Source of the DNA: Bacillota bacterium | Lineage (GTDB): Bacteria; Bacillota; Bacilli; Paenibacillales; NBRC-103111 | Assembly (NCBI GenBank): GCA_023388055.1 | Contig: JAEWGW010000004.1 | Location: 62,001-126,000 of the forward strand | DNA: 64,000 bases | Direction of reading: 5' to 3' | Shown here: piece after piece, positions 7,532 to 18,230 of the stretch | How the letters are laid out: each line of letters starts with the position of its first letter | Numbering within the stretch: the first letter of the stretch is position 1 | Made by a program: the position numbers and the translations under genes | Notes under the pieces: generated by a model | The model's input: the letters and a program-made list of their open reading frames with translations, nothing else | Database searches by the model: none | Told to the model about the DNA's origin: nothing

Positions 7532-9387
7532 GATTCCGCTCCTTTCGGGACTGCTCCGGGAACGGAAATCTCCCAGGCATTATAGTCCCACCGTATCCCG
7601 CCGAAGCCTGGCTTGCACTCCATCATGCCGCTGCCCAGCTCCGAATGGAGATGCCGGTTATCCAGCAGAGGCCACCCCTCATAATCCACTTGTTCCCCAT
7701 TGACCAGCCTTGCGCCATCATACTGGATAAAAAGCCGGTCTCCTCCCGGCACGGTGAAGGCTACCTCCGGCCGGTCAGCACCCAGATCCGCCTGGATATC
7801 CGTCTCCTCCAGAACCTGCTTGCGGAAACGCGCCAGCTCCAAATGAGCGTGGGCGGATTCCGAATCCGACACCGGCTCCCGGATGAAACTGTCCGGCTCT
7901 GCGGTTATAACCAGCAGAGCATTGCGCAGGCCAGGGCTGCGCAGCCTTTTTTCTCCCGCCGCTTCGATCCAGCTCCAGGGCTTCAGGGTTTTAAAGGCAA
8001 ACATCGCAGTTCCGCCATGGGCAAACAGCCAACCGTCCTTTTCCTCCGAAAAAAGCAGTGCCGAAGGGTCCAGGAAACCGTCAATGTAAGGGTCACGGTC
8101 CGAAGGAAAGGGCTGCCGCGGCCCGTATTGATAGCTCTCTCCGGAAGGAATGTTATATAGTGCCACCAGCGCTCCCTTATGCTGCAGCGCCTGCTCATAC
8201 GGGGACGAGCCCAGCCACTTGCCTACATAATCCTCTGTCTCATGGCCAAAATCCGGGAACGGATGGGTGAAAAAGAACGCGCTCCGGTTCGCTTCCCCAT
8301 CCCACATCAAGGACCAGCGTCTCATTTGGCCGGACCAGACAATATCCCCCTGCCTGCCGTCCCACATGCTTCCCAAGGTGTATCCGGGCGTAACCCAGCT
8401 CAGCTTGCGTACACCCCGCCGACTGATATAGCCATAACCCTTGGCACCAGCGCTTTCCACCTGATGGGTTTGGTGTCCGTCGTGGGCACGATCCTCCCGG
8501 GCCGCCATATCATGGGTTTCCCGGTGGAGGAAAGACTCCTCCCGTTCCCGAGCCGCCGCCACCAACGCATCGGGCACCCGGTAGCCGGACAATGCCAGAA
8601 TGGAGCTGTAATGGGGCTCGCCCAAGGACAGATCCGGTGTCCGTCCGCCGAAGTACAGCCAGGAGGAGGCAATTCCGCCCTCCGCAGCACCCTCTTCATT
8701 AGTTGGATGATAATCCCGGGAATGGGCTCCGGTAAACCGTCCGTTCTGCCAGTCCCCTGCCGTATTGGCCAGATACCAGTCCATCATCATGCCCGCTTGT
8801 TTGGCCAGCTTCGGGTCCTCCGCAAAATCATACAGGCTGGCTAATGCCGTCAGATAAAACACACTATACGTCGTGGAATCAAATTCCCCCTGCCCGTAGC
8901 GGACCACCCGGGAGAAATAATGCTCCAGATAGGAAACGCATCTTTCCCTGATTTCCGCCGCCAGCTCCCACTCCGGCCAACGCTGCGCAGCCAGTATGCC
9001 TGCCGCCGCATGCATGATTTTATGGTTCTCCGTACCACCCTCCATCCGGTAATGATCCTTGGCGGTAAGGTACGCCTTGATTGCTCCGGTGAGGCTTGCA
9101 TCCATCAGTCCGCCGAAGCGGTACAGGCAATCCGCCAGCCCGTGGCGGACAAACATGGACTCTCCTCCCGGATCCTTGCACACCTGGGCCAGACTCTCCA
9201 AAGCCCAGTCCTTGTCCTTCCCTGCACCCAGCCGGCCGATGGCCAAAAACACATGTCTCCGGGAACGGTCCCAATCCGGCACCGCAAGCTCCGGCAGCTT
9301 ATCCAGCAGCAGCTGCGCCCGCCTGCGGAACTGTTCCTCCAGCGCTGTATCCAGCGACAGTATTGCTCTTTCCTGGTGGGTATTCAT
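7528..9387 (-). CDS. Uncharacterised protein in a sugar-uptake operon, probably a carbohydrate-active enzyme
   Basis: A 619-residue soluble protein with no signal peptide. The first half is helical and resembles the (alpha/alpha) toroids of polysaccharide lyases and related hydrolases. It includes GGTENHKIMHAA around residues 115-130 and FDSTTYSVFYLTALASLYDFAED around 175. The second half is beta-rich, with many aromatic residues (SWVTPGYTLGSMWDGRQGD). The ENHK histidine and nearby acids could be catalytic, but I cannot name a family. Position between a sugar-binding lipoprotein and two permeases, with a 4-nt overlap, says it acts on the imported sugar. The ATG at 9387 has GGAG 8 nt upstream and is preferred over a GTG at 9396. 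Confidence 0.7.
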   Translation of the reverse strand: MNTHQERAILSLDTALEEQFRRRAQLLLDKLPELAVPDWDRSRRHVFLAIGRLGAGKDKDWALESLAQVCKDPGGESMFVRHGLADCLYRFGGLMDASLTGAIKAYLTAKDHYRMEGGTENHKIMHAAAGILAAQRWPEWELAAEIRERCVSYLEHYFSRVVRYGQGEFDSTTYSVFYLTALASLYDFAEDPKLAKQAGMMMDWYLANTAGDWQNGRFTGAHSRDYHPTNEEGAAEGGIASSWLYFGGRTPDLSLGEPHYSSILALSGYRVPDALVAAAREREESFLHRETHDMAAREDRAHDGHQTHQVESAGAKGYGYISRRGVRKLSWVTPGYTLGSMWDGRQGDIVWSGQMRRWSLMWDGEANRSAFFFTHPFPDFGHETEDYVGKWLGSSPYEQALQHKGALVALYNIPSGESYQYGPRQPFPSDRDPYIDGFLDPSALLFSEEKDGWLFAHGGTAMFAFKTLKPWSWIEAAGEKRLRSPGLRNALLVITAEPDSFIREPVSDSESAHAHLELARFRKQVLEETDIQADLGADRPEVAFTVPGGDRLFIQYDGARLVNGEQVDYEGWPLLDNRHLHSELGSGMMECKPGFGGIRWDYNAWEISVPGAVPKGAES

Positions 9388-9454
9388 CAACCTCACTCCG
9401 TTTCCGATCTTCCTTCAGCCCGTCTGTCCACTCCGGTCACCCCCGGAAGAACCA

Positions 9455-9488
9455 GCCGGCAGGCGGAGGTTTTCCCTCCCCTGCCGGT
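9455..9488 (-). other. Strong hairpin after the sugar-binding lipoprotein gene
   Basis: An inverted repeat, ACCGGCAGG...CCTGCCGGC with an inner GGAGG/CCTCC stem, lies in the 127-bp gap between the lipoprotein gene and the next gene. No T run follows. It looks like an mRNA-stabilising or partial-termination hairpin that would keep lipoprotein expression above that of the permeases. That role is inferred. Confidence 0.6.
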
Positions 9489-9523
9489 CCTGGAATCCAG
9501 CCGTGATGCTCCGGCAGGTTGGC

Positions 9524-11197
9524 TTATTTTTTCAGAAGCTTGTCGGCTTGCTCGCCGAATTCGTACAGATCCTTCAGCATAAAGGCAGTGTCCTTATTCG
9601 CGGTGTACCACTTGGCATAGAACTCATCCACCTTGGTGCCGCCAGCGGCTTCCCAGGTTTTCTTGGAGGTGTCGAGAGCTTGTTGGGCGGTGAAGGTTTT
9701 GCCGCTGACAATGGCCTTCAGCCAGTTGTCCTTGATCTGCTGGTCCACATTCTTCGCGATCATGGTCAGATCGGCAGGCAGCACAGGCAGGTACTCCGGC
9801 TTCAGCGTAGGAATCGGACGATCCTTGCTGACATAGGCAGCCTTGGCATCGTCTGCGAGCTTTTGGATAACGGCTTGAGTATCGTTTTTCGGCTTAAAGG
9901 TGGTATTGCCCCACAGCAGGGATGAACTCATCATAGCAAGGTCCCCGGTATAGGAGGCTTCGATCTTATTCTTCTCTGCATCGATGGTCTCCGGCACACC
10001 GTCAGCGTCACGCTTCCAGTGGACACCTTCCAGACCCTTGGAGACGGTAAGAGAAACATCGGGCTTGATCATAAAGTCGATGTATTGCATGATAGCCTTT
10101 TGATCCTTGGCCTTGGCGTTTACGATGCCTACCATCTGAATCGGGCTGGATACAACCGGACTGAACTGCCCGTTTTGGGTGGAGGGCAGCGGCAGAATAG
10201 CCAGCTTCACATCCGGGGCGCTTTGCTTCAGGGTGTCATAATCCTTTTCAGCAATTCCTTGATGCATGTAGATGCCAAGTTTGCCGCTCAGGAAATCTTG
10301 CTTGGCTTTTTCGCCGTTTTTGTCTGCCAGGAAGTCCTTGTCAACAATACCGGCGTCAAACAGCTTCTTCTGGAAGTCCACCGATGCGGACTGACGCTCC
10401 CACTCATGGACAAAATTGCTGCCGTCTATGCGCCAGGCCACTTCCCCGTAGCCGAACATATGGCTGATGATCGAGAAGGCATTGCCGCTTAAGTTAACGC
10501 CGAAGGTATCCTTTTTCCCGTTGCCATCGGGGTCCTGCTCGGTGAAGGCTTTGGCTACATTAAATAGCTCATCGGCGGTTTTGGGGGTGGAGAGCTTCAG
10601 CTTATCCAGCCAGTCCTGACGGATATAGATCATGTGGCCGGCAGTGAGAGGAGAGACCTTACCCACCTCATACAGCTTGCCGTCATCCTTGGTGCCCAGC
10701 TTCTTCAATTGGGGGAACTGCTTCATCAAATCTTTATAGGTGGTGCTGTATTTCTCCACCATTTCGTCGATGGGGGCCAGCAGCTTTTGGCTGTACCACA
10801 AATTCCGGTAGCCAGTATCGTATTCCAGAATCAGATCAGGTGCAGAGTTGCTGGCGAACAGAGTGTTCAGCTTCTGCAGGGACTCCCAGCGGGGTACGGG
10901 AACATATTGGACATCCACGGGGCCGTTTTTGTTGATCCACTCGGTCCAGCGGTTTTTGTCCCAGTTGCCTTCCTGGGGAGGAATATTGTTGCGGTCATAT
11001 ATAGTTGCGGTAATTTTGCCCCTTACTGCAGCGGTAGGTGCTGCGGAAGCGCCCGCGGCTGCGGAAGCTCCGGTGGTGGGGCTTGTGCTGCTGGATGCGC
11101 CGTTGTCACTGCTGCCGCAGCCTGCCAGAATCATGCCTGCCGCAGTTACCATTACCGTGCCGCCTAATGCTGCCTTCTTCCAATTATGCTTTGCCAT
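9524..11197 (-). CDS. Extracellular sugar-binding lipoprotein, LplA/YtcQ type
   Basis: A 557-residue ABC substrate-binding protein. A lipoprotein signal ends in LAGC with the modified Cys at residue 27, followed by a Ser/Thr/Ala linker and then a large two-lobed binding fold. The length and late motifs (MIKPDVSLTVSKGLEGVHWKRD and LPADLTMIAKNVDQQIKDNW) are typical of the long LplA/YtcQ group that serves LplB/YtcP permeases. It would be anchored to the outer face of the membrane and deliver oligosaccharides. It is the first gene of the transport operon and has its own upstream region with a cre-like site. The regulator gene upstream is separated from it by a terminator. Confidence 0.92.
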   Translation of the reverse strand: MAKHNWKKAALGGTVMVTAAGMILAGCGSSDNGASSSTSPTTGASAAAGASAAPTAAVRGKITATIYDRNNIPPQEGNWDKNRWTEWINKNGPVDVQYVPVPRWESLQKLNTLFASNSAPDLILEYDTGYRNLWYSQKLLAPIDEMVEKYSTTYKDLMKQFPQLKKLGTKDDGKLYEVGKVSPLTAGHMIYIRQDWLDKLKLSTPKTADELFNVAKAFTEQDPDGNGKKDTFGVNLSGNAFSIISHMFGYGEVAWRIDGSNFVHEWERQSASVDFQKKLFDAGIVDKDFLADKNGEKAKQDFLSGKLGIYMHQGIAEKDYDTLKQSAPDVKLAILPLPSTQNGQFSPVVSSPIQMVGIVNAKAKDQKAIMQYIDFMIKPDVSLTVSKGLEGVHWKRDADGVPETIDAEKNKIEASYTGDLAMMSSSLLWGNTTFKPKNDTQAVIQKLADDAKAAYVSKDRPIPTLKPEYLPVLPADLTMIAKNVDQQIKDNWLKAIVSGKTFTAQQALDTSKKTWEAAGGTKVDEFYAKWYTANKDTAFMLKDLYEFGEQADKLLKK

Positions 11198-11240
11198 TCT
11201 TGTAAATCCCCCTTCGCATGGATAGATGCGTGTGCTTAAC

Positions 11241-11253
11241 GTAAAGCGCTTAC
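11241..11253 (-). promoter_or_regulatory. cre-like palindrome upstream of the sugar-binding lipoprotein
   Basis: The sequence GTAAAGCGCTTAC lies 44-56 nt before the ATG. Its core AAGCGCTT fits CcpA/LacI-family operators, although the outer bases differ from the full cre consensus. Carbon-catabolite control of the transport operon is plausible. Confidence 0.5.
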
Positions 11254-11630
11254 TCGCGGTGATGTGTTTCCCTTTTGACGATGCTGGGCGCTTTCGTAAA
11301 GCTCCTCGATTGCAGAATACAACAGCCTGAATGCATCGGGCAATTTACATGTTTCCCGGACTAACCGATCGGCCAAAACACGGGGCTAACCGGAAATCCA
11401 CGATAAACCAAACAGAAAAAAACATCGGCCACCCAACCGAAAAAGCCTGATGTGGCGCGGGTTTTCGGGGAATATCCAACCTGTTCCTGTGTTTTCCATA
11501 ATCAACCATTCTATTACAAATGAAATCTCATGGCATACAGTATGCCTCCGAAATTTTGCTTCTCCTCGCCGGGCCGATAAAATCTATTAGCAGCCAGCGT
11601 TAATTTATACCGCACACGCCTCTTCCGAAT
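11254..11630. other. Long 5' region of the sugar ABC operon
   Basis: No gene is visible. The operon promoter presumably lies here, but I could not assign confident -35 and -10 boxes. Short imperfect inverted repeats around 11400-11460 (GGCCACCCAACCG and CATCAGG-type arms) are seen without a clear role. Confidence 0.4.
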
Positions 11631-11815
11631 CTAACGGAAGTGAGCGCCGTTATTTGATCTATAGTTGGCTCCTTCGAAATCTAACGGAAGCCACAGCCGT
11701 TATTTGGCTCCGGCACGACCTCCCGAGCCGATTATGCCGCGAATAGCGTCTCCTGCTTCCGTTAAAACATTCACAGACCTATTTTGCGCCTAATAAGGGC
11801 TCTCACTTCCGTTAG
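11631..11815. repeat. Quartet element C: four 25-bp boxes, forward-forward-reverse-reverse
   Basis: Boxes of the type CTAACGGAAGNNAGNGCCGT followed by TATTT lie at 11631-11655 and 11681-11705 (forward) and 11741-11765 and 11791-11815 (reverse). Each pair has an exact 50-bp step; the central gap is 35 bp and the total is 185 bp. It sits between the regulator terminator and the sugar-binding lipoprotein gene. Confidence 0.85.
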
Positions 11816-11841
11816 ATTCCCCAGGTATTTCGCTGGATGAC

Positions 11842-11879
11842 AAAAGGCCGCCATTCTCCCTTCGCGGAAGAACGCGGCC
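11842..11879 (-). terminator. Intrinsic terminator of the membrane AraC regulator gene
   Basis: The arms GGCCGC/GCGGCC (11846-11851 and 11874-11879) with inner pairing are followed by TTTTG on the reverse strand, about 75 bp past the regulator stop. Confidence 0.7.
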
Positions 11880-11952
11880 CTCGTCTTATGACCCGCCGCG
11901 CACAGGTACCAGCCAGCTAACCAACAGGCGTACCTGCCTGAAGGCACCAAGC

Positions 11953-14205
11953 TTACCCGGTATGGCTTTTGCGGTAATCGCCGGGAGTGATCCCTTCGAT
12001 TTTTTTGAACGCGCGGATGTATGAAATATCGTGGATGTAGCCCACCGCATTGGCGATCTGCTGCAGGGACAGCGACGTTTGCGTCAGCAGCTTCTTGCTC
12101 TCCTCAATCCGGACATGGACCATAAAGTCCACCAGCTTCACGCCGAAGGCTTCCTTGAATAGACGGCTCAAATATTTGCCGTTTAGCCCAAAACGGTCAC
12201 ACAGATGCGTTAGCGAAAGGTCCGGATTGGCGAATTCCGTTTCCATGTAAGCCTTGACTTCCTTCATCAACGCCAGATGGCTCCGGCTCTCCCGGTACGT
12301 CTGCAGCCGCTGATGAAAAGCCTCCAGGATGCCCATGAAGCGAATTTCTGTATCCTCCGCCAAGTCGAACTGCTCCTTGATCGCCAGAAGCTGGGGCTCC
12401 GTATCCTCCCGCCAGTCACTCTGGACCTCCTCGGGAAATTCCGACAGCTCCCGCCGCAGCTGCCCGATAATCGCCTCAAGCAGGCGGATATGCTCCTCGC
12501 GGGTGAAGCTTTTATTGCGCTGCTCCCGGAAAATCTCCGAAAACAGCGGACGCCAGTCTGGCTCCCCGGCCCGGTACGCATGGGCGAAGCTCCGCAGCTC
12601 CTTGCCGTCATAAGGCAACCCGCCGCCGTTGTCCGCAGGCGCCTGGTCCCGCTGCCGGATAATCCGGTTAAGCCCCAAGGCGGGCTTGAAGGACAGCGCC
12701 TTGGATGCCGTCCGGTAGCTGGGCGGCAGCTCGGCCAATTCCCCGGCAGCCGTTCCGATCCCCGCTGTCACCGTAAACTCCAGATTATGCTCCACCCAAG
12801 CCCGGACCTGCTCCGCCAAACCGGCAACCAGCAGCTCACAGGCCTCCGGCGAACCCTCAATCCGGTACAAGGCCGCCACCCGGTGCTGGTCCGTCCACTC
12901 TGTCCAAACCTCCATGGGCAGCGCTTCCTTCTCCGCCACCTCCCGGATGACGCTGATCAGCACAAATTTCAGGAGAGAGAAATCACGGTAGGTGTACTTG
13001 CCGGTCACCTCGGCGTACCGGTCGATTTCGTACAGGGCGATGGTCATGGCTTCGCCTCCGCCCGGAGTCTTCATGCCGAAGCGCTGCAGCTCCTGCTCCC
13101 ATTCGTCATGGCCGATGGTGCGGTAACCCTCCAGCAGCTCCAGGAAAAAATGCCGTCTCCGGAATTGCGAGTCCTCCTCATGCATCTTGCGGAAGGTATC
13201 CGATTCCTCAATAAGCCTGTCGATGGCCCGTTCGATAAAGCGGAACTCGTCCTCTCCTTTTTTGCCCGAAGCCTCATTCTTCTTGGACGCATATTCCTCA
13301 ACCCGGTTGATCAGCGATTCGATAGGGCGGTAATTCCGCTTGGTAATAAAGGTGATCCACGCCGATCCGGCCACCACCACACCGATGCCAATGGCTGCCC
13401 AGATATAGGAGAATACCGAGAAGAATTGAAAAATCTTAATGTCATGCACCCCGCTCCGGTAAGTCCAGCCGGTATACGGGGAGCTGATTTCCGTCAGAAC
13501 GGAGCCGGGCACCGACCCGTTGGGGTTGGAGCTCAGCATCAGAGAGCCGCCCTTGTCCCGGACCTCCAGATAGCTGATGCTGGAGTTGGATAGCTCCACC
13601 AAGGACCGCTCCAGATTATGGAGACTGATATTTACCACCACCAGCCCCTCCCCGCCGGTCAGCAGCGGGTATTTGCGGCTAATGGACACCACCTCCGGCG
13701 TCCCCGTGTCCTGGCCCGGAAGCTCCTGATAACGGCGAACCTTGGACAGCTGGTACAAATCCGGCACCTGTCTCATTTGTTCAATAAACCCCTTGTCCCC
13801 GAAGCTGTCCACCGGCAGCAGCATGTTGCCGCTCAGCACAGTGGAATCCGCAGTCCGGTACAGATAGACGGAGTCGATATAATTATTATAATTGGACAGC
13901 TGATTAATCTTCTTGGAAACCTCGTAAATGGTATAAGGCTGCTGTTCCTCTTGGGTGGATGCGAAAAACTGCTTCAGCAGAGCAGCAGATTCAATCTCCT
14001 GAACCAGCATGCTGTCGATTTCCTTCATGGAATGGTCAATAAGCTGGATAACATGATTCACATACGCCCGGTTAGCGTTCACCGTCTCCCGGTGGGACAG
14101 CTGGCTGATCAGCAGGAAGGTAAGGACAATCAGCACGGATACCAAGGTGAAAAAAACCGGAAAATAGGATAAGAGCAAACGGTAAAACCATTTTTTCTGC
14201 TTCAA
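11953..14205 (-). CDS. Membrane-bound AraC-family regulator, YesS type
   Basis: About 750 residues. A basic N-terminus leads to a first membrane helix (LLLSYFPVFFTLVSVLIVLTFLL), then an extracellular sensor region of some 230 residues and a second helix near residue 270 (SYIWAAIGIGVVVAGSAWITF). A cytoplasmic part follows and ends in two AraC helix-turn-helix motifs (LSLTHLCDRFGLNGKYLSRLF and LQQIANAVGYIHDISYIRAFKK). Such proteins sense oligosaccharides or a binding-protein complex and switch on the neighbouring transporter. The open frame begins with a TTG at 14223. GGGAGG lies 10 nt before the next TTG at 14205, which I use. It lies directly upstream of the LplA/LplB-type operon and is its likely activator. 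Confidence 0.88.
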   Translation of the reverse strand: MKQKKWFYRLLLSYFPVFFTLVSVLIVLTFLLISQLSHRETVNANRAYVNHVIQLIDHSMKEIDSMLVQEIESAALLKQFFASTQEEQQPYTIYEVSKKINQLSNYNNYIDSVYLYRTADSTVLSGNMLLPVDSFGDKGFIEQMRQVPDLYQLSKVRRYQELPGQDTGTPEVVSISRKYPLLTGGEGLVVVNISLHNLERSLVELSNSSISYLEVRDKGGSLMLSSNPNGSVPGSVLTEISSPYTGWTYRSGVHDIKIFQFFSVFSYIWAAIGIGVVVAGSAWITFITKRNYRPIESLINRVEEYASKKNEASGKKGEDEFRFIERAIDRLIEESDTFRKMHEEDSQFRRRHFFLELLEGYRTIGHDEWEQELQRFGMKTPGGGEAMTIALYEIDRYAEVTGKYTYRDFSLLKFVLISVIREVAEKEALPMEVWTEWTDQHRVAALYRIEGSPEACELLVAGLAEQVRAWVEHNLEFTVTAGIGTAAGELAELPPSYRTASKALSFKPALGLNRIIRQRDQAPADNGGGLPYDGKELRSFAHAYRAGEPDWRPLFSEIFREQRNKSFTREEHIRLLEAIIGQLRRELSEFPEEVQSDWREDTEPQLLAIKEQFDLAEDTEIRFMGILEAFHQRLQTYRESRSHLALMKEVKAYMETEFANPDLSLTHLCDRFGLNGKYLSRLFKEAFGVKLVDFMVHVRIEESKKLLTQTSLSLQQIANAVGYIHDISYIRAFKKIEGITPGDYRKSHTG

Positions 14206-14320
14206 TCTGCTGGCGCCTCCCAAAAGATGTCTATGCGGCTTCCCTCGTATGCCGAAACCCCTAACAGCTGGTTCTATGCCTATCTTACCCTATCTTCCAA
14301 GCCTTGCCTACCTGAAAGCC

Positions 14321-14863
14321 TTAATGCCCCTGGGTCAGCTCCGGTCTCACCCCCGCAGGTTTGCCCGTCAGCAAGAGGCCAATTCCCCACAGGAGCTTGA
14401 TAGCCACATCTATATAGACGATTATCTCAAAGGAAATATCCGCATTCCACATCCCCGCAAGTGCATTGGCAGTCAGCAGGACAGCCAGCGGGATCATAGA
14501 GCGTCCATGCACCCATGCCATTGGAACAAAATGAAGCCCGATTGCCAGAAAGGCACCCAGCCAGACCAGCCGGTAGTTCCCGTCTCCGAAATGAGGGCCG
14601 CCTACCAGTACCATGACCACAAACATAAAAATGATGGAGCCAAGCGTCAGCTTGTTTTGTCTGGAGGTTGCCGGTCCGTAGGAAAGCCTTCGGGCCAATT
14701 TTTTATTGGATAATATGCCGAAAATCCCTGCCATATAGCCGAATGAAAATACGGGCATGGAAATAAGCTGGCTCCCCCCGATAAGCTTGGCGATCAGGAT
14801 GATCACCGCTACCCAAATCAGCCAAAGCCCACATACCCTTTTGTTTAAAAATGCTGCGTTCAT
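14321..14863 (-). CDS. Integral membrane protein of unknown function
   Basis: A 180-residue protein with about six hydrophobic helices and short loops (for example VCGLWLIWVAVIILIAKLI and SIIFMFVVMVLVGGPHFGDGNYR). The HFGDGNYR loop and a later HFVPMAWVHGRS stretch are its only polar conserved-looking motifs. I recall Bacillus proteins of this size annotated only as DUF membrane proteins and cannot give a role. An excellent AAGGAGGAG ribosome site fixes the ATG at 14863; the longer frame upstream of it is not translated. It stands alone between the leuA terminator and the AraC regulator. Confidence 0.75.
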   Translation of the reverse strand: MNAAFLNKRVCGLWLIWVAVIILIAKLIGGSQLISMPVFSFGYMAGIFGILSNKKLARRLSYGPATSRQNKLTLGSIIFMFVVMVLVGGPHFGDGNYRLVWLGAFLAIGLHFVPMAWVHGRSMIPLAVLLTANALAGMWNADISFEIIVYIDVAIKLLWGIGLLLTGKPAGVRPELTQGH

Positions 14864-14895
14864 TGCGTTCTCCTCCTTGGATTCCTTTACCCAAC

Positions 14896-14933
14896 AAAAA
14901 GCGCCCGGGCTCCGCAAGCAGAGTCCAGGGCGC
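14896..14933 (-). terminator. Intrinsic terminator of leuA and the ilv operon
   Basis: A GC-rich stem (GCGCCCTGGACTC with GAGCCCGGGCGC) at 14901-14933 is followed by TTTTTG on the reverse strand, 20 bp past the leuA stop. Confidence 0.88.
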
Positions 14934-14952
14934 ATTGATGTGTTGATTTGCA

Positions 14953-16500
14953 TTAAATCAGCGTGACATTGTTCCGGCTGGCAGTTTGGCCGGAGCGTTT
15001 ATCCAACAACCGGTTGACGGCATGGACGTACGCTTTGGCGCTAGCCTCCAGAATGTCGGTGCTGATGCCGCGGCCGGAGACGGCGATGCCGTTTTGGCGC
15101 AGGACCACATGAACCTCGCCCAAGGCATCCTTGCCGTGGGAAACGGATTTGATGGAGTAGTCGCCCAGCTCCACCTCTTCCTTGGTCACCTTGTCGATGG
15201 CCTTATAGATGGCATCTACCGAGCCGTTGCCGATAGCCACCTCGTCGAACACCTCGCCGTCCAGCTTGCGGATGCGAACCGTTGCCGTAGGCACAGACTG
15301 GTTGCCGTAGGAAACCTGCATGGTTTCCAGGGTGAAGGCCTCGGGGATGGAAACAAGCTTTTCGTCCAGAAGAGCGCGGATATCCTCGTCGCCCACTTCC
15401 TTCTTCTTGTCCGCCAGGTCCTTGAACTTGGCGAAGGCCGCATTGACTGCTTCCTCTGCCAGGTCGTAGCCCAGGTCGATGAGCTTCTCCCGGAAGGCGT
15501 GGCGGCCGGAGTGCTTGCCCAATACCAGCTTGCTTTCCTTCAGGCCGATAGTCTCGGGGGAGATGATCTCGTAGGTGGTTTTTTCCTTCAGCATGCCGTC
15601 CTGGTGGATGCCGGACTCATGGGCGAAGGCGTTGGCGCCCACAATGGCCTTATTGCCGGGAACCACCATGCCGGTGAGTTTGCTCACCAGGCGGCTGGTG
15701 CGGGCGATTTCGTCCAGCTGCAGACCGGTTTTGGCCTGGAAGAAGTCCTGGCGGGTGTTAAGCGCCATAGCCACTTCCTCAATGGCCGTGTTGCCGGCCC
15801 GTTCGCCGATGCCGTTCACGGTGCCTTCTATCTGGTCAGCGCCGTTCAGGATAGCAGCCAGGGCATTGGCCGTAGCCATCCCCAGGTCGTCATGGCAGTG
15901 AGCGGAGAGCTGGATCTTTTCGATACCCGGCACATTCTCCTTCAAGGTCTTGAAGATGTTGCCGAACTCCGCGGGGTACAGATACCCCACCGTGTCGGGG
16001 ATATTGACCACCGTGGCTCCCGCCCGTATGGCCATCTCCGTCACCTCACACAGGAAGTCCAGTTCCGTCCGTCCGGCGTCCTCCGGGGAGAACTCCACCT
16101 TGCTGAAAAATTGGCGTGCATACCGGATGGCTGCCTCCGCTGTTTCCAGCACCTGATGCTTCTCCATCTTCAGCTTGTACTTCCGGTGGATGGGGGAGGA
16201 GGCCAGGAACAGATGGAGACAAGGGTCCTGGGCGCCCTTCAGCGCCTGCCATGCCGCGTCGATATCCTGTATCCGGGAGCGGGACAACCCGATGATAGTG
16301 GAGTTTCTCACAGCGCCGGCCACTGCCTGTACGGCTGCCGAGTCGCCCGGGGAAGCGGCGGGGAAGCCGGCTTCGATCCGGTCCACCTTCAGCCGTTCCA
16401 GCTGGAGAGCAATCTCCACCTTCTCCTCCGTATTCAGGTTCACGCCCGGCGACTGCTCGCCATCCCGGAGTGTGGTGTCAAAAATATAAATTTTCCGCAT
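14953..16500 (-). CDS. leuA: 2-isopropylmalate synthase
   Basis: A 515-residue protein, the usual length for bacterial LeuA. It condenses acetyl-CoA with 2-oxoisovalerate, the first committed step to leucine. The HMGL-like barrel starts with [13 protein letters not shown] (metal-binding Asp and catalytic Arg) and has the metal ligands in [16 protein letters not shown] and NGIGERAGN. LeuA-specific HKHSG-like text appears as [14 protein letters not shown], and the C-terminal regulatory domain (from about residue 390) includes the GNGSVDA motif for leucine feedback. The frame is open to 16593, but GGAGGTGAT lies just before the ATG at 16500. It ends the ilvBN-ilvC-leuA series; leuB, leuC and leuD are not in the window. 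Confidence 0.97.
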   Translation of the reverse strand: MRKIYIFDTTLRDGEQSPGVNLNTEEKVEIALQLERLKVDRIEAGFPAASPGDSAAVQAVAGAVRNSTIIGLSRSRIQDIDAAWQALKGAQDPCLHLFLASSPIHRKYKLKMEKHQVLETAEAAIRYARQFFSKVEFSPEDAGRTELDFLCEVTEMAIRAGATVVNIPDTVGYLYPAEFGNIFKTLKENVPGIEKIQLSAHCHDDLGMATANALAAILNGADQIEGTVNGIGERAGNTAIEEVAMALNTRQDFFQAKTGLQLDEIARTSRLVSKLTGMVVPGNKAIVGANAFAHESGIHQDGMLKEKTTYEIISPETIGLKESKLVLGKHSGRHAFREKLIDLGYDLAEEAVNAAFAKFKDLADKKKEVGDEDIRALLDEKLVSIPEAFTLETMQVSYGNQSVPTATVRIRKLDGEVFDEVAIGNGSVDAIYKAIDKVTKEEVELGDYSIKSVSHGKDALGEVHVVLRQNGIAVSGRGISTDILEASAKAYVHAVNRLLDKRSGQTASRNNVTLI

Positions 16501-16591
16501 GATCATCACCTCCAGGAAATGTGTCCTCATTTCAATCCGCCGCCGATATCGGGTGGCGTCAAGGACAGATGTAGCTTCGAAGAAGACCCTC

Positions 16592-16612
16592 AAATCGGCG
16601 TTGCCGATTTCG
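16592..16612. repeat. Small palindrome in the ilvC-leuA spacer
   Basis: AAATCGGCGTTGCCGATTT forms an 8-bp stem with a 3-nt loop about 90 bp upstream of leuA. It has no T run on the leuA strand, and its role is unknown. Confidence 0.5.
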
Positions 16613-16678
16613 AGGCTTCCGTAACATTATCCGGCCATAGCGGCTGGGACCATGTTACTTCAGTCTCCTTTATCGGGG

Positions 16679-16707
16679 AAAACGGCCTGCGCATGATGCA
16701 CAGGCCG
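16679..16707 (-). terminator. Terminator-like hairpin after ilvC
   Basis: CGGCCTGTGC/GCGCAGGCCG (16683-16707) is followed by TTTT on the reverse strand, 28 bp past the ilvC stop. It may partly reduce leuA transcription or act as the end of an ilvBNC transcript. Confidence 0.7.
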
Positions 16708-16734
16708 CATGTCCGGCTGATGGCCGGGGGAAGC

Positions 16735-17772
<1,038 letters not shown>

Positions 17773-17840
17773 TCAAGTCCCTCCGAAGCGGACGCCGCAG
17801 AAGACGGTGGACACGGGCTCGGTGCGGGGCCGCTTAAGGG

Positions 17841-17926
17841 CTCTTGGCGAGCTAGCCGCGGGGCTTTCCCTGCCGCTTGACGGCTCCTCGCGAGCTGGCC
17901 GCGAGGCATTTACTGCCGCTTGACGG
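17841..17926. repeat. Tandem 43-bp repeat in the ilvN-ilvC spacer
   Basis: Two adjacent 43-bp units (17841-17883 and 17884-17926) share GCGAGCTNGCCGCG and TGCCGCTTGACGG. Downstream, a second near-repeat, GCCGCTCCACNCTGCCCG, recurs 49 bp apart (17961 and 18010). No coding sequence is supported. The stretch is very GC-rich and would form strong secondary structure in the transcript. Confidence 0.75.
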
Positions 17927-18074
17927 TTGGCCGCCTCTTGGCGGAGCACTCTGGGAGCCTGCCGCTCCACCCTGCCCGGCTATTGCAGGGAAGACCATGG
18001 GTCGATCCGGCCGCTCCACGCTGCCCGTCTTCTCGGGCGTCCGCTCCCGGATAGGGAGCTTGTGATTAAACCCT

Positions 18075-18080
18075 ATTATA
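18075..18080 (-). promoter_or_regulatory. Possible internal -10 box for ilvC
   Basis: TATAAT on the reverse strand about 350 bp upstream of ilvC, inside a short AT-rich island (18060-18165). The best -35 at 17-bp spacing is the poor TTAATG, so this is only a candidate. Confidence 0.35.
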
Positions 18081-18230
18081 ACTCCAATCATGTAAAGCAT
18101 TAAAGTGGAAAAAATAAATTTAGCACCTAATTTAGCATCTATTGATGTTAATATTCGGTTTTTCCGTGATTTTGCTGGAGCAGGAATCGCTCTACTCCCC
18201 CACTTTCTCTGCAACCCCCAGCATTCTACC

